A stretch of DNA of 64,000 nucleotides from Jezberella montanilacus (lineage in GTDB: Bacteria; Pseudomonadota; Gammaproteobacteria; Burkholderiales; Burkholderiaceae_B): positions 297,854 to 361,853 of the forward strand of contig NZ_PVTV01000013.1 in NCBI RefSeq assembly GCF_003003055.1, in the 5' to 3' direction. The notes beneath the pieces are model-generated. The model was given only the letters and a program-made list of their open reading frames with translations, was not told the DNA's origin and did not search any database. A program made the translations under genes and the position numbers. Every line of letters starts with the position of its first letter. Positions within the stretch are counted from its first letter, which is position 1. Below, in pieces: positions 53,244 to 61,683 of the stretch.

Positions 53244-55863
53244 CGGAAAACATATCAATAGTTTGCGGGTAGTTGTTTGACTGCTCTGGCAAGGTGTAGA
53301 GCACAAGGATTTCCTGTAGGTCAATCACATTGATAATCTGCTCTCCACGTATCATGCATGCACGAAGCCCACGCTGGGGTGGATCTAAATGGTGAAAGCT
53401 ACTATTGACATGCATAATATCTTGCACGTGATCCACAACCAAACCAATCGGGCGTTTATTGTGATAATGAACAATGACAGATAGCAATTCGCCAGCCAGT
53501 CTGGTTTTTTCGCCTGCGCCCTGAATGTAGCGATCAAGATAAATGAGTGGCATGATACCGTTGCCATATTTCACAACATCTCTGTCCCCGTTGCGCTGGA
53601 CTTGGTCGACAGATACTTTTTCCAATCTCTCAACATAGGACAGCTCGATGGCGAGATTGTCTAAGTTATTCAGATCAAATAGCAGAATTGGTGTCTCTTT
53701 AATGATCACATTGTTTGCGGCGTCTATTGGGGGGTTGAGCGCGCGCGCCTGCAATTTGGCGACGAGACCCGAGTTGGTCGCAATACCGTCAATATGCAAA
53801 ATCAAAGCCACGCGACCATCCCCTAATATGGTTGCTCCTGCAAACTCAACGATATTTTTTAGTCCTTGACCAATCGATTTGATCACAACCTCTTGTATGT
53901 TGAGTATTTCATCAACAGCCAGGCCAAAGAGCACACCATTTGATTGCAGTACGGCGACATTCAGCACCTGGTCTCTCAGGGGCAAGTCCGCACCTAGATC
54001 TAATTGCTTTGAAAGAAATAAGAGCGGGACAAGATTTTCCCGAAGGCGAAAAACCGGAACACCGTAAAAGTCCTCTAATTCAGCTTCATTTCCCTGAAGA
54101 TTGAGATGAATCAGTTCCACAATGCTGTTTTGTGGGATGGCATACCGCTCACCCTGACACCGGACAAAAAGGGCGGGCATGATAGCCAAGGTCAGCGGAA
54201 TCTTGAGCCGCATATTAGTGCCACGGCCACGGTGACTTTCTAGTTCTACCGTCCCACCAATGTTAGAAACACTGGTTTTGACTACATCTGTACCGACACC
54301 CCGACCAGATACTTTTGTTATTAGTTTTTTTGTCGAAAATCCTGGCAAGAAAATATACGGCAATAACTGACTGTCAGTGAAGGACGCGGCATCCTCCTGA
54401 CGAGCAAGATTTCGCCCCACGACTTCTGCTCTAACGGCTTCAAAATCGATCCCTGCTCCATCGTCAGCAATTTCGATGACGACCATGCCGTTTTCGTGAG
54501 TGGCTCGCAACAACAAGCGCCCAACCTCTGGCTTTCCCATTGCACGCCTGTGAGCAGGGGATTCGATCCCGTGATCGACACAGTTACGGATGATATGAAC
54601 AAGCGGGTCACGGATGGTGTCTAACAGTGTCCTGTCAAGCTCAGTATCAGCACCTTCTTGAATGACCTCAACTTTTTTCCCAAGCTCTATTGCAATATCT
54701 CGGACCATTCTGGGGAGTTTCACCCACACTTGGGAAATGGGCTCCATCCGAGTCATCATCATGCGCTCTTGTAGCTCGCGAGTCAGGAGATCGATGCTGC
54801 GAACCGCAGCTGAGAAGCCATGGTCAAGATATTGATTGGTAAACGGCAACAATCTGTTACGAGCCAAAACCATCTCACTTGCAACATTGATGAGTTTGTC
54901 CAACATCTCGGGGTGTACCTTAATAGGCGCTACAAAATCACTGGATTTAGTGATAATCGGGCTATCGTCAGAGCCTGTTTGACCTGTATGACCTAAAACG
55001 TCTAACCGCGGCGATAGTAGCTGAGGCGGGGTAGGTGCATTCGAGCCTTGAGCCAGAGACAGCAAGTGTTGCACCAGTACCGTATCGTCGCCCGCGGGCT
55101 CGGCACGATGCACTTCAGCATAAACAATGATTTCTCGAATGAGATCGACGGCCCTAAGCAGCATCGTTGCCATCATTGAATCGAACTCAAGCTCGCCCTG
55201 TCGCAACACACTGAGTAAAGTTTCGGACGCATGACCAAGTCGTTCGAGACGACTGAATGAAAGAACACGGCTATTACTTTTCAGGACGTGCATGCCGCGA
55301 AAAATCTCATTAATGAGCTTGTTGTCGCCGGGATTCAGTTCGAGTTGAACAAAACCTTGATCAAGTGCATCAAGAATATCGCGAGATTCATGAATAAACT
55401 CTGAGATTGTTTCTTCGTCCAGGTCTAACTCTGCCCCCTTTGCGGAAGGCTTAACGAAGATTTCACGCGGAATGTCCGGATTCGCAAGCGAAGCAAGCTT
55501 GTCGATCAATGCATCATCATCACCAACGGACTCGGTGCCGTGAAGGGCGACGTTAACGACGATGTCCCGAATAGTTTCTACTGTTTTCAGTAACGTAGTG
55601 GCAGTCGCGGCATCAAAAATCGAAGATCCATCGAGCATCGCGGTCAAGAGTGTTCCGGCCGCTCGGGACAGTTTTTCAACGCGATTAAACGCAAATACGC
55701 CGCTGTTGCCTCTTAGTGTGTGAACACCCCTGAAAATATTTCTGACAAGTTCGCGATCGCCCGGTGTAAGGACGAGCTTGGTGATATCTTCTTCGAGCGA
55801 ATCCAGGATCTCTCGAGCTTCGAGAATAAAATCCATAATGATTTCATCATCTGAATCTTCCAT
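53236..55863 (-). CDS. cheA: Chemotaxis histidine kinase CheA with two HPt and two CheW-like domains
   Basis: An 875-residue kinase. The first HPt domain carries GVHTLRGNSGVFAFNRVE (His 48), and a second HPt of similar sequence follows at about 150-255 (FRGMHVLKSNSRVLSF, His 192). A dimerisation region (MLDKLINVASEMVLARNRL) and HATPase (HIIRNCVDHGIE, IADDGAGID, GRGVGTDVV) come next, then one CheW-like domain (QGERYAIPQNSIVELI) and a second divergent one at the C terminus (TPILLFDLNNLDNLAIELS). There is no room for a CheY-binding P2 domain. Overlaps cheW. Confidence 0.93.
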   Translation of the reverse strand: MEDSDDEIIMDFILEAREILDSLEEDITKLVLTPGDRELVRNIFRGVHTLRGNSGVFAFNRVEKLSRAAGTLLTAMLDGSSIFDAATATTLLKTVETIRDIVVNVALHGTESVGDDDALIDKLASLANPDIPREIFVKPSAKGAELDLDEETISEFIHESRDILDALDQGFVQLELNPGDNKLINEIFRGMHVLKSNSRVLSFSRLERLGHASETLLSVLRQGELEFDSMMATMLLRAVDLIREIIVYAEVHRAEPAGDDTVLVQHLLSLAQGSNAPTPPQLLSPRLDVLGHTGQTGSDDSPIITKSSDFVAPIKVHPEMLDKLINVASEMVLARNRLLPFTNQYLDHGFSAAVRSIDLLTRELQERMMMTRMEPISQVWVKLPRMVRDIAIELGKKVEVIQEGADTELDRTLLDTIRDPLVHIIRNCVDHGIESPAHRRAMGKPEVGRLLLRATHENGMVVIEIADDGAGIDFEAVRAEVVGRNLARQEDAASFTDSQLLPYIFLPGFSTKKLITKVSGRGVGTDVVKTSVSNIGGTVELESHRGRGTNMRLKIPLTLAIMPALFVRCQGERYAIPQNSIVELIHLNLQGNEAELEDFYGVPVFRLRENLVPLLFLSKQLDLGADLPLRDQVLNVAVLQSNGVLFGLAVDEILNIQEVVIKSIGQGLKNIVEFAGATILGDGRVALILHIDGIATNSGLVAKLQARALNPPIDAANNVIIKETPILLFDLNNLDNLAIELSYVERLEKVSVDQVQRNGDRDVVKYGNGIMPLIYLDRYIQGAGEKTRLAGELLSVIVHYHNKRPIGLVVDHVQDIMHVNSSFHHLDPPQRGLRACMIRGEQIINVIDLQEILVLYTLPEQSNNYPQTIDMFSDV

Positions 55864-55893
55864 ATTTTTTGCTCGATCTCGACGTTGAAATGT

Positions 55894-57690
55894 TTAGAAT
55901 TTAAATTTATTGACTAAACCTTGCAGTTCTGAGGCGATTTCTGCTAACTGTTGCGCAGCCACTTTTGAGTTGGTAGCACCTTCCGTGGTGTTCTGAGCCG
56001 TTTCAGAAACGTACACAATGTTCGAGGCGATGTTGGCACTACTGCTCGCTGCAGCTGTCACGTTGCGACCCATTTCTCCTGTTGTCGCCGCTTGTTCTTC
56101 TACGGCGCTTGCAATCATGCCCGAGATGTCGTTGATTCTGTTAATCACATTCGTGATTTCTACAATTGCGGCCACCGCTGCTTTGGTATTTGCCTGAATG
56201 GACGTAATGTTGCCACCAATCTCATCGGTTGCTTTTGCTGTTTGACGCGCAAGCTCCTTGACCTCGTTAGCCACCACTGCAAAACCTTTACCAAGCTCAC
56301 CGGCCCTGGCAGCTTCAATTGTCGCGTTGAGTGCCAGCAGGTTTGTTTGTTCGGCGATACTTGAAATCATTTTTAAAACATTCCCGATTTCCAAGCTACT
56401 CGTATCGAGCTTAGTCATGGTGGAATTGGCTTGTTGAGCAAGCGACACGGCTTGCGTCGCGACGGTGGAAGCCTGTACAGCATTCATTGAAATTTCACGA
56501 ATAGTTGCACTCATCTCTTCGACGCTAGCTGCGATCGTCTGAGTGTTGTAACTGACTTCGCTCGCGGCATTAGAAACAGCTTTAGCTTGAGCTGAGGTTT
56601 CTTCTGCGTTGGAGCTCATTTGTGTACTCACTGCCGCCAATTCTTCCGATGATGAGGCAAGCGTCGAGGCGTTTCTTGATATGGCAACAAACGACTGGCG
56701 CGACATATCGATCAAGCGATTGACTTGGGAGCTGATGTCGAGGAAAAAACCTTCTTTGTCCGCGAGTGATACTTCGGCGGTAAAGTCGCCCGCTGCAGCA
56801 AGAGAAATGACTTCGGCAATTTGTTGAGTCGTTTGCTGTGCTTTCATGTTGTTTGCTTCGACCAAAGCTGCCATGTCCGCGGCCTCTTTCAAACTGCCTT
56901 GCAGCGTGAGTACATCTCGTGCCATCAAGCCGATTTCGTTTTTATAGTTGACATAAGGGACCATGACGTCGAGCTTTTGGATTGCTAAGTCATTTAAGGA
57001 CTTCGATAGGCCTTGGATAGGCTGTTTGATTGAGCGGTTAATTACAACCCCCAACAACACACTCAATGAAGCAACAATGATCAGTCCCGCCCAGACTACT
57101 AACGAAAGCTGTGCGGCGAGCTCTACATTACCCTCATAGTTTTTTTCAGCACCCTCAACTTTCGCGTCGGCGATGTCAGCGAAGTTTTTAATTGCCTTGT
57201 TAGTCAGGTCTTGATAGCGCGGGCTAATAACCATCTGATAGGCTTTATTCGCGCCATCTTCTGACTCAGTGAGTTTAATTAGCTCGTCAACGGATTTAAA
57301 CCATAAAGCCAAGTCCTCTTCTGCAGTCACAAATTGTGCTTTGACGGCAGGTCGAATCAGCGTGCTTTTAGCTTTATCCAGCGCTATATCTATCCTCTTT
57401 TTGATCGCCTCTATCGTTTTTTGAGCATCCTTCATTGAGACTGTATCCATCTGCTCTCTGCCTAGCAATAATCGATTGACCACCCGCCCCGCCGAATTTA
57501 TATCGGTGGTGACCAGACGAACCAACGAGATCCCAACTAAGTCTTTCGAGTAAATTTGCTCGGTCGAATCGACCAGGAGCTTGATTCGCCAGAGTGTCAC
57601 ACCAGAAACGACGGTAATGAGGGTAATGATGGTTAAGAAGGCAATAGTGAGCTTGCTGCCCAAGGTCAATTTCTCAAAACGACTAAACAT
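55894..57690 (-). CDS. Methyl-accepting chemotaxis protein
   Basis: A 598-residue chemoreceptor. One membrane helix lies near residues 13-33 ([20 protein letters not shown]) and a second around 195-215, enclosing a periplasmic four-helix-bundle-type sensor of about 160 residues. A HAMP domain follows, then the signalling domain with the hairpin tip [20 protein letters not shown] and [23 protein letters not shown] 57690 has AGGA 9 bases upstream; 57699 is in frame. No C-terminal NWETF-like CheR tether is present. It heads the MCP–cheA–cheW–receiver set. Confidence 0.94.
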   Translation of the reverse strand: MFSRFEKLTLGSKLTIAFLTIITLITVVSGVTLWRIKLLVDSTEQIYSKDLVGISLVRLVTTDINSAGRVVNRLLLGREQMDTVSMKDAQKTIEAIKKRIDIALDKAKSTLIRPAVKAQFVTAEEDLALWFKSVDELIKLTESEDGANKAYQMVISPRYQDLTNKAIKNFADIADAKVEGAEKNYEGNVELAAQLSLVVWAGLIIVASLSVLLGVVINRSIKQPIQGLSKSLNDLAIQKLDVMVPYVNYKNEIGLMARDVLTLQGSLKEAADMAALVEANNMKAQQTTQQIAEVISLAAAGDFTAEVSLADKEGFFLDISSQVNRLIDMSRQSFVAISRNASTLASSSEELAAVSTQMSSNAEETSAQAKAVSNAASEVSYNTQTIAASVEEMSATIREISMNAVQASTVATQAVSLAQQANSTMTKLDTSSLEIGNVLKMISSIAEQTNLLALNATIEAARAGELGKGFAVVANEVKELARQTAKATDEIGGNITSIQANTKAAVAAIVEITNVINRINDISGMIASAVEEQAATTGEMGRNVTAAASSSANIASNIVYVSETAQNTTEGATNSKVAAQQLAEIASELQGLVNKFKF

Positions 57691-57756
57691 CGTGATCATC
57701 CTATTATCTGTAGACTATGTTCGAAGCTGCAGGTGGCATCAATAAGAAGCGTACAT

Positions 57757-58329
57757 TCAACTTAAAGCCTCCTTGTCGCCTGCCATCTTGTAGAGTGCGG
57801 CACCTTTTGAATGTACGCCTAGTTTTCTGTATATTGACTTTAGGTGGTCGTTGACCGTGTAAGACGAAATCCCTAAGATGTCCGCAATTTTCTTAACCGG
57901 GCTACCAGTCATGAGAAGTTTCAAAACATCTTTTTCCCGTTGAGTGAGTTTGTTGCTCCATTCGCTTTGAATTGTCTCAGACAGTATGGTCACAGTCCCG
58001 ATCAAACCAATCATTTGTTTTGAGTCATCAAGCCAAGGTACTTTGATTACCTCGACATTTATTAGCCTGTCGCTATATTCTACCGTCGATACATAGCGAT
58101 GACAGGCTCTAGTCTGCCAGACGTCGTGATCTGACGCAATATCAATCTCTGTAAAGGAACTTGACGCCGCTTTGAACGAAGTTTGATTTAGGATTTGCTC
58201 GGAAGACAAACCTAAGAAAGTTTCAAAACTTCGATTACAGTAAACATAGACACTCGCCATATTTTTAATGAATACAGGAGAACGGAGCGCGTTCAGAAAA
58301 TCCAGTTCAACTGAAATATAGGGTGTCAT
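57757..58329 (-). CDS. PAS–LuxR (NarL/FixJ-type HTH) transcriptional regulator, paralogue A
   Basis: A regulator of about 190 residues. The N-terminal PAS domain (LDFLNALRSPVFIKNMASVY, YCNRSFETFLGLSSEQIL) is followed by a LuxR-type HTH (LTQREKDVLKLLMTGSPVKK, SSYTVNDHLKSIYRKLGVHS). It lacks a phospho-receiver, so the PAS domain probably senses a ligand or redox state. ATG 58329 is chosen because the GAGGGG at 58346-58341 serves as its Shine-Dalgarno; that same stretch is one arm of a CCC-N8-GGG motif. Close paralogue of the protein at 60682-61299, on the other side of the recombinase–transposase fusion. Confidence 0.88.
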   Translation of the reverse strand: MTPYISVELDFLNALRSPVFIKNMASVYVYCNRSFETFLGLSSEQILNQTSFKAASSSFTEIDIASDHDVWQTRACHRYVSTVEYSDRLINVEVIKVPWLDDSKQMIGLIGTVTILSETIQSEWSNKLTQREKDVLKLLMTGSPVKKIADILGISSYTVNDHLKSIYRKLGVHSKGAALYKMAGDKEALS

Positions 58330-58340
58330 TATTGTCATTT

Positions 58341-58357
58341 CCCCTCAGATAAGGGGG
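58341..58357. promoter_or_regulatory. CCC-N8-GGG motif, copy 2 (overlaps LuxR paralogue A ribosome site)
   Basis: CCCC at 58341-58344, spacer TCAGATAA, GGGGG at 58353-58357. On the minus strand this covers the ribosome-binding site of the regulator at 57757-58329, so protein binding here would be expected to repress it. Confidence 0.6.
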
Positions 58358-58402
58358 CTACTCTCGATTGCGCGATCATAGACAATATTAATGAAATTGT
58401 TT

Positions 58403-58421
58403 CCCCCTTGTTTATGGGGGG
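58403..58421. promoter_or_regulatory. CCC-N8-GGG motif, copy 3
   Basis: CCCCC at 58403-58407, spacer TTGTTTAT, GGGGGG at 58416-58421. It is the strongest copy and lies 74-92 bases upstream of LuxR paralogue A, 62 bases centre-to-centre from copy 2. The spacer closely resembles that of copy 6 (TTGTTTGC). Confidence 0.65.
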
Positions 58422-58544
58422 TGCTTGGATCAAGCCGAGAAATTGCTACGGACGTGAAATCTCACCAGGATAGGGCACGGCAGCTAAGATAGCACGTCCT
58501 ATGCCTTGGTGTGGCGTGGTCATACGGATGGGGCGGCTGGCGAG

Positions 58545-60584
58545 CTACTCGTTGGCGTCTGCAACGAGCAAATTACCGAATTCAACCTCAAACCTGCTGC
58601 GAGCCAAGTTCCAGTTTCTGATCGGCATCACCCATTTCTTTAATTGTTCCTCTAAAACCAGGTAAATCACTTCTTTTGCTGAGCGATCGGTTGGAAATAT
58701 CTCTCGGTGTTTGGTAGCTGACCGAATCGCCTTGTTCAAGGGCTCCATGACATTGCTGGTGTAAATCGCTTTTCGTATTTCTGGCGGGCCCGTGAAGAGC
58801 GTTCGCAATTCAGGCCAGTGAGTCGTCCATGACTGCCGAGTATGCGGATACCTGGTACCCCACTTGTTGTCAAACAGCTCAAGCTCGGCCAGAGCCTGAT
58901 CTTCATTCGTTGCTTGATAGATCCGCTTGAGATCGTTGGAGATAGCGCTACAGTCTCTTGGTGTGACGTATTCCAGACTACTGCGAACCATATGAAAAAT
59001 GCAGATTTGAAGGCGCGTTTGCGGGTATTCCCCCTCAATGGCCTCAGAGAAACCTTTAATCCCATCGACGCACGCAATCAAGATGTCTTGAATGCCTCGA
59101 TTTTTGAGTTCTTTCAGTACCGCGGTCCAAAATGGTACCCCTCTTTCTTCAGACAGCCAAAATCCCAGAATGTCCTTGTAGCCTTTTGCATTAAGGCCGA
59201 CCGCCAGATACAGGGGCTTGCTTACCACCTGCGGGCCATCCTGGATTTTGAGTTCGATACGATCGAGATATACGACCGGATACACGGCAGGGAGGGGGCG
59301 GTTTTGCCAAGCGGTAACTTGTTCGGTTACTTGATCAATGACCTTTGTAATAGTGTTCGTGGAAACGTCCATATCACACACTTCTTTGAACGTAACGACT
59401 ATCTCGTGAGGGCTTAACCCCTTGGCATAAAGCATGAGAATCCTATCATCCAACTCAGACGGCTGGGATAGGTTCTTGTCTAACAATTGCGCTTCAACGG
59501 TTACAGCGTTTTCATCAGGCGTTTCGATTTCGACCTGATCTTGCTGGCTAATGGCGTCCTGAGGCACCGTACCGGTGTGGCTATCGACGTGCGCCAAAAT
59601 CCAGCTCTCTACCTTGTTGTGCCACATTCTGAGCACCTCAAGCGATCTCTTGTTAGGATGTTGCCGCTGAAATCCTTTATTGTTGTTTCCTGTGATTTGA
59701 TGAACGATGTCAAGAGGAACCCCGGCGCGGGCACAATAGGCAGCGAATGATTCTCTCAGGCTCATAAGAGTCAACGCTGACAACCCCGCATTCGCCAAAG
59801 CGTTCTCGTAAGCCGTCAGTGACAAGCGGATACCGCCGTTTTTTGTCTGAAGACGGACAAATACCTTTTGGGATGGGATCGGAAATTCGCCCAAACTTAG
59901 CTGGCCATCATTTGATGACAGTCCCCTTGGTTCAATTGGCCTAGCGTCTCTAAGTTCAAATAAGCGGCGTGAAAGATACGGGGTAAGCGGAATGGTGCGC
60001 TCACCTGCCTCTCCGTTATTGATACGCATAATTTGCTTATCAAAATCAAGATCGGCCCATTTCAACCTGATTAGTTCATGAGGACTTGCACCAGTTAGCA
60101 GCAGACACTTGACATAAGCTGCTTGTGTTTTGTCGGCTATCTTTCGAACACGACCGAACCAGGTACTAAGGTGTTCTCGTTGCAGAATAAATACTTGAGA
60201 TTCAATTGCGCCTCTAGGCCTTATTGCTTCTCTCTGTACACCCTCTGCTCGACTTGGGTTGATTTTTGCATCAGCAAACTGGCGCTGGCCCCCTGACGAA
60301 GCAGATCGCCAATACCCAGCGACTAACGGAGACGTTTTATTAAATTTCTCTACATTCCTGCTGATAATTGTTGAGATTACTTTATCAAGGTTTATCGGAA
60401 GATCATTGATTAAGGCCTCTTCGATGGCACTGACGTCGGAGAGTTTAAGTGGATGAAAAATTGGCTCATTGACTGCCTTCAACCAATTGCTATAGGGGCT
60501 CGGGTCATCACTACTCGCCCCGTAATCATCATCTTCTTGAGCTAATAATTTGTAAGTCTGGCCCATATGACCAAATGATCGCAT
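58545..60584 (-). CDS. Fusion of a degenerate tyrosine recombinase domain with an IS256-type DDE transposase
   Basis: A 679-residue single reading frame. Residues about 130-335 match phage-type tyrosine integrases in order (CLLLTGASPHELIRLKWADL, RTIPLTPYLSRRL, LMSLRESFAAYCARAGVPLD, SLEVLRMWHNKVESWILAHV), but the first catalytic Arg is Ser 167, the His of the HxxR box is Ser, the late His is Asn 300, and no Tyr nucleophile is visible. From about residue 375 the IS256/mutator domain runs to the end with D441 (VYLDRIELKI), D507 (IACVDGIKGF) and E614 (TSNVMEPLNK) plus CIFHMVRSSLEYV. Its normal N-terminal 90 or so residues are missing. ATG 60584 has AGGGG 8 bases upstream. Confidence 0.85.
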   Translation of the reverse strand: MRSFGHMGQTYKLLAQEDDDYGASSDDPSPYSNWLKAVNEPIFHPLKLSDVSAIEEALINDLPINLDKVISTIISRNVEKFNKTSPLVAGYWRSASSGGQRQFADAKINPSRAEGVQREAIRPRGAIESQVFILQREHLSTWFGRVRKIADKTQAAYVKCLLLTGASPHELIRLKWADLDFDKQIMRINNGEAGERTIPLTPYLSRRLFELRDARPIEPRGLSSNDGQLSLGEFPIPSQKVFVRLQTKNGGIRLSLTAYENALANAGLSALTLMSLRESFAAYCARAGVPLDIVHQITGNNNKGFQRQHPNKRSLEVLRMWHNKVESWILAHVDSHTGTVPQDAISQQDQVEIETPDENAVTVEAQLLDKNLSQPSELDDRILMLYAKGLSPHEIVVTFKEVCDMDVSTNTITKVIDQVTEQVTAWQNRPLPAVYPVVYLDRIELKIQDGPQVVSKPLYLAVGLNAKGYKDILGFWLSEERGVPFWTAVLKELKNRGIQDILIACVDGIKGFSEAIEGEYPQTRLQICIFHMVRSSLEYVTPRDCSAISNDLKRIYQATNEDQALAELELFDNKWGTRYPHTRQSWTTHWPELRTLFTGPPEIRKAIYTSNVMEPLNKAIRSATKHREIFPTDRSAKEVIYLVLEEQLKKWVMPIRNWNLARSRFEVEFGNLLVADANE

Positions 60585-60646
60585 GATAACCACCCCTCAG
60601 CTTGTAGCTTAAGCAGATCTTAAACAATACATGTACGTCGCACTAT

Positions 60647-60662
60647 CCCGCAGACGCGGGGG
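60647..60662. promoter_or_regulatory. CCC-N8-GGG motif, copy 4 (upstream of the recombinase–transposase fusion)
   Basis: CCC at 60647-60649, spacer GCAGACGC, GGGGG at 60658-60662; the pairing extends inward as CCCGC/GCGGG. It lies 63-78 bases before the ATG of the fusion gene, nearly the same distance as copy 1 from its ORF. Confidence 0.55.
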
Positions 60663-60681
60663 AAGCCAGTCATTTCAATGG

Positions 60682-61299
60682 TTAAGCCCATTTTCTATTG
60701 TCTTCAAAGGACAAGTGGTTGTTACCTAACGCCTTATACATTGCCTCGTTTTTTGAGTGCACATCAAGCTTGCGATAAATTGATTTCAAGTGATCGCTTA
60801 CTGTGTAACGAGATAGCACCAAGGCAACGGCAATCCGCTTGATTGATTCGCCTGTCATCAACAAATTGAGTACCTCTGCCTCTCTTTGGGTCAGATTGTT
60901 TTTTGTGGAGGCTGTTATATCTGTCGACAGGACTACGGGTCGGACTGTACCAATGAAACCCGAGGTTTTGTTACTTGGATCTTTTAAAATCGCCTTGGTA
61001 AAAACAACTTTCGACAACCCGCTGGTCTGTTGGACAACTGACTGGTAGGTTTGGTTTTCACACGAATCAAACAGCGCTTTATCGGCGGCGGTGTATGACT
61101 TGGCTAAAGCGACTGGGGCAATGTCATAAGCAGTGTGCCCTAGCACTCTATTTTCAGGCAAATCCAGAAACTGAAGAAACGCCTCATTGCAGTAGGTATA
61201 TATTCCATCCCTGTTTTTGATGAAAACAGGTGCCTGTAAAGCATTCATAAACTCAACGTCTACCTCGATTGTTTCGAAGGTAAGGTTAGTTTTTTTCAT
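60682..61299 (-). CDS. PAS–LuxR (NarL/FixJ-type HTH) transcriptional regulator, paralogue B
   Basis: A 205-residue regulator built like paralogue A: a PAS domain (VEFMNALQAPVFIKNRDGIY, YCNEAFLQFLDLPENRVLG) and a LuxR HTH (LTQREAEVLNLLMTGESIKR, SRYTVSDHLKSIYRKLDVHS). The recognition helices of the two paralogues differ at few positions, so they may bind the same sites. The 88-base gap after its stop contains motif copy 4 and leads to the fusion gene, so co-transcription is possible. ATG 61299. Confidence 0.9.
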   Translation of the reverse strand: MKKTNLTFETIEVDVEFMNALQAPVFIKNRDGIYTYCNEAFLQFLDLPENRVLGHTAYDIAPVALAKSYTAADKALFDSCENQTYQSVVQQTSGLSKVVFTKAILKDPSNKTSGFIGTVRPVVLSTDITASTKNNLTQREAEVLNLLMTGESIKRIAVALVLSRYTVSDHLKSIYRKLDVHSKNEAMYKALGNNHLSFEDNRKWA

Positions 61300-61578
61300 C
61301 TACATCTCGCGTCAAGTTTAGTAGTGTCGTTTGAGCACTCACATTGGAACGTGCTAGCCAACTCTCTTTTAACAATGACTTTCCCTCAGTATTTTGATGC
61401 CTTTTTATCTTTACCGGTTAGACAAAATGCAATGAAAAATAATGTTTCTTCTATGAATAATTGTTCGTGCAGTTCGGCGATCGCATATCCCACATTTACG
61501 GGGTGTCAAACCACTTTACAAGCCTCGAAGGGGTGTGTCAGACTCATGCACACTATGAGAAAAAAATAGGTTCGACAG
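61300..61578. other. Intergenic region between LuxR paralogue B and the AraC gene
   Basis: An A/T-rich 279-base stretch with no convincing gene. It contains CCC-N8-GGG copy 5 (61489) and a near-repeat GGGGTGTCA (61500) / GGGGTGTGTCA (61527), 27 bases apart, possibly further regulator contacts. Confidence 0.5.
61489..61503. promoter_or_regulatory. CCC-N8-GGG motif, copy 5 (between LuxR paralogue B and AraC genes)
   Basis: CCC at 61489-61491, spacer ACATTTAC, GGGG at 61500-61503. It lies about 190 bases from the LuxR B start and 177 from the AraC start, so it could serve either divergent gene. Confidence 0.5.
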
Positions 61579-61683
61579 ATGCCGATTGACACAGCGATCC
61601 ACCGAATTGAGTGGTTGCTTAAAGCTTGTAGCGAACCACTAGCCGTCACAAAAATCGGTTCGATGATTGAAGAAAAAAGGTGA
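61579..61683 (+). CDS. Possible 34-residue leader ORF coupled to the AraC gene
   Basis: ATG 61579 opens a 34-residue frame (starting MPIDTAIHRIEWLLKACSE, ending MIEEKR) whose TGA overlaps the GTG start of the AraC gene (GTGA at 61680-61683). AGG lies 9 bases before the ATG. The composition looks like a short amphipathic helix. Coupling is the only reason to propose it; no family is recognised. Confidence 0.3.
   Translation: MPIDTAIHRIEWLLKACSEPLAVTKIGSMIEEKR

Noticed and set aside
58468..60648. Possible terminal inverted repeats of an IS256-like element (GGATAGGGCACGG at 58468 and a GGATAGTGCGACG complement ending at 60648)
   Set aside because: Only about 10 of 16 bases match and the flanks show no target duplication, so I could not define element ends around the fusion gene.
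61324..61569. 81-codon open frame between LuxR paralogue B and the AraC gene
   Set aside because: No ribosome site, Cys/Ser-rich low-complexity content, no recognisable domain, and it crosses the regulatory motif at 61489.
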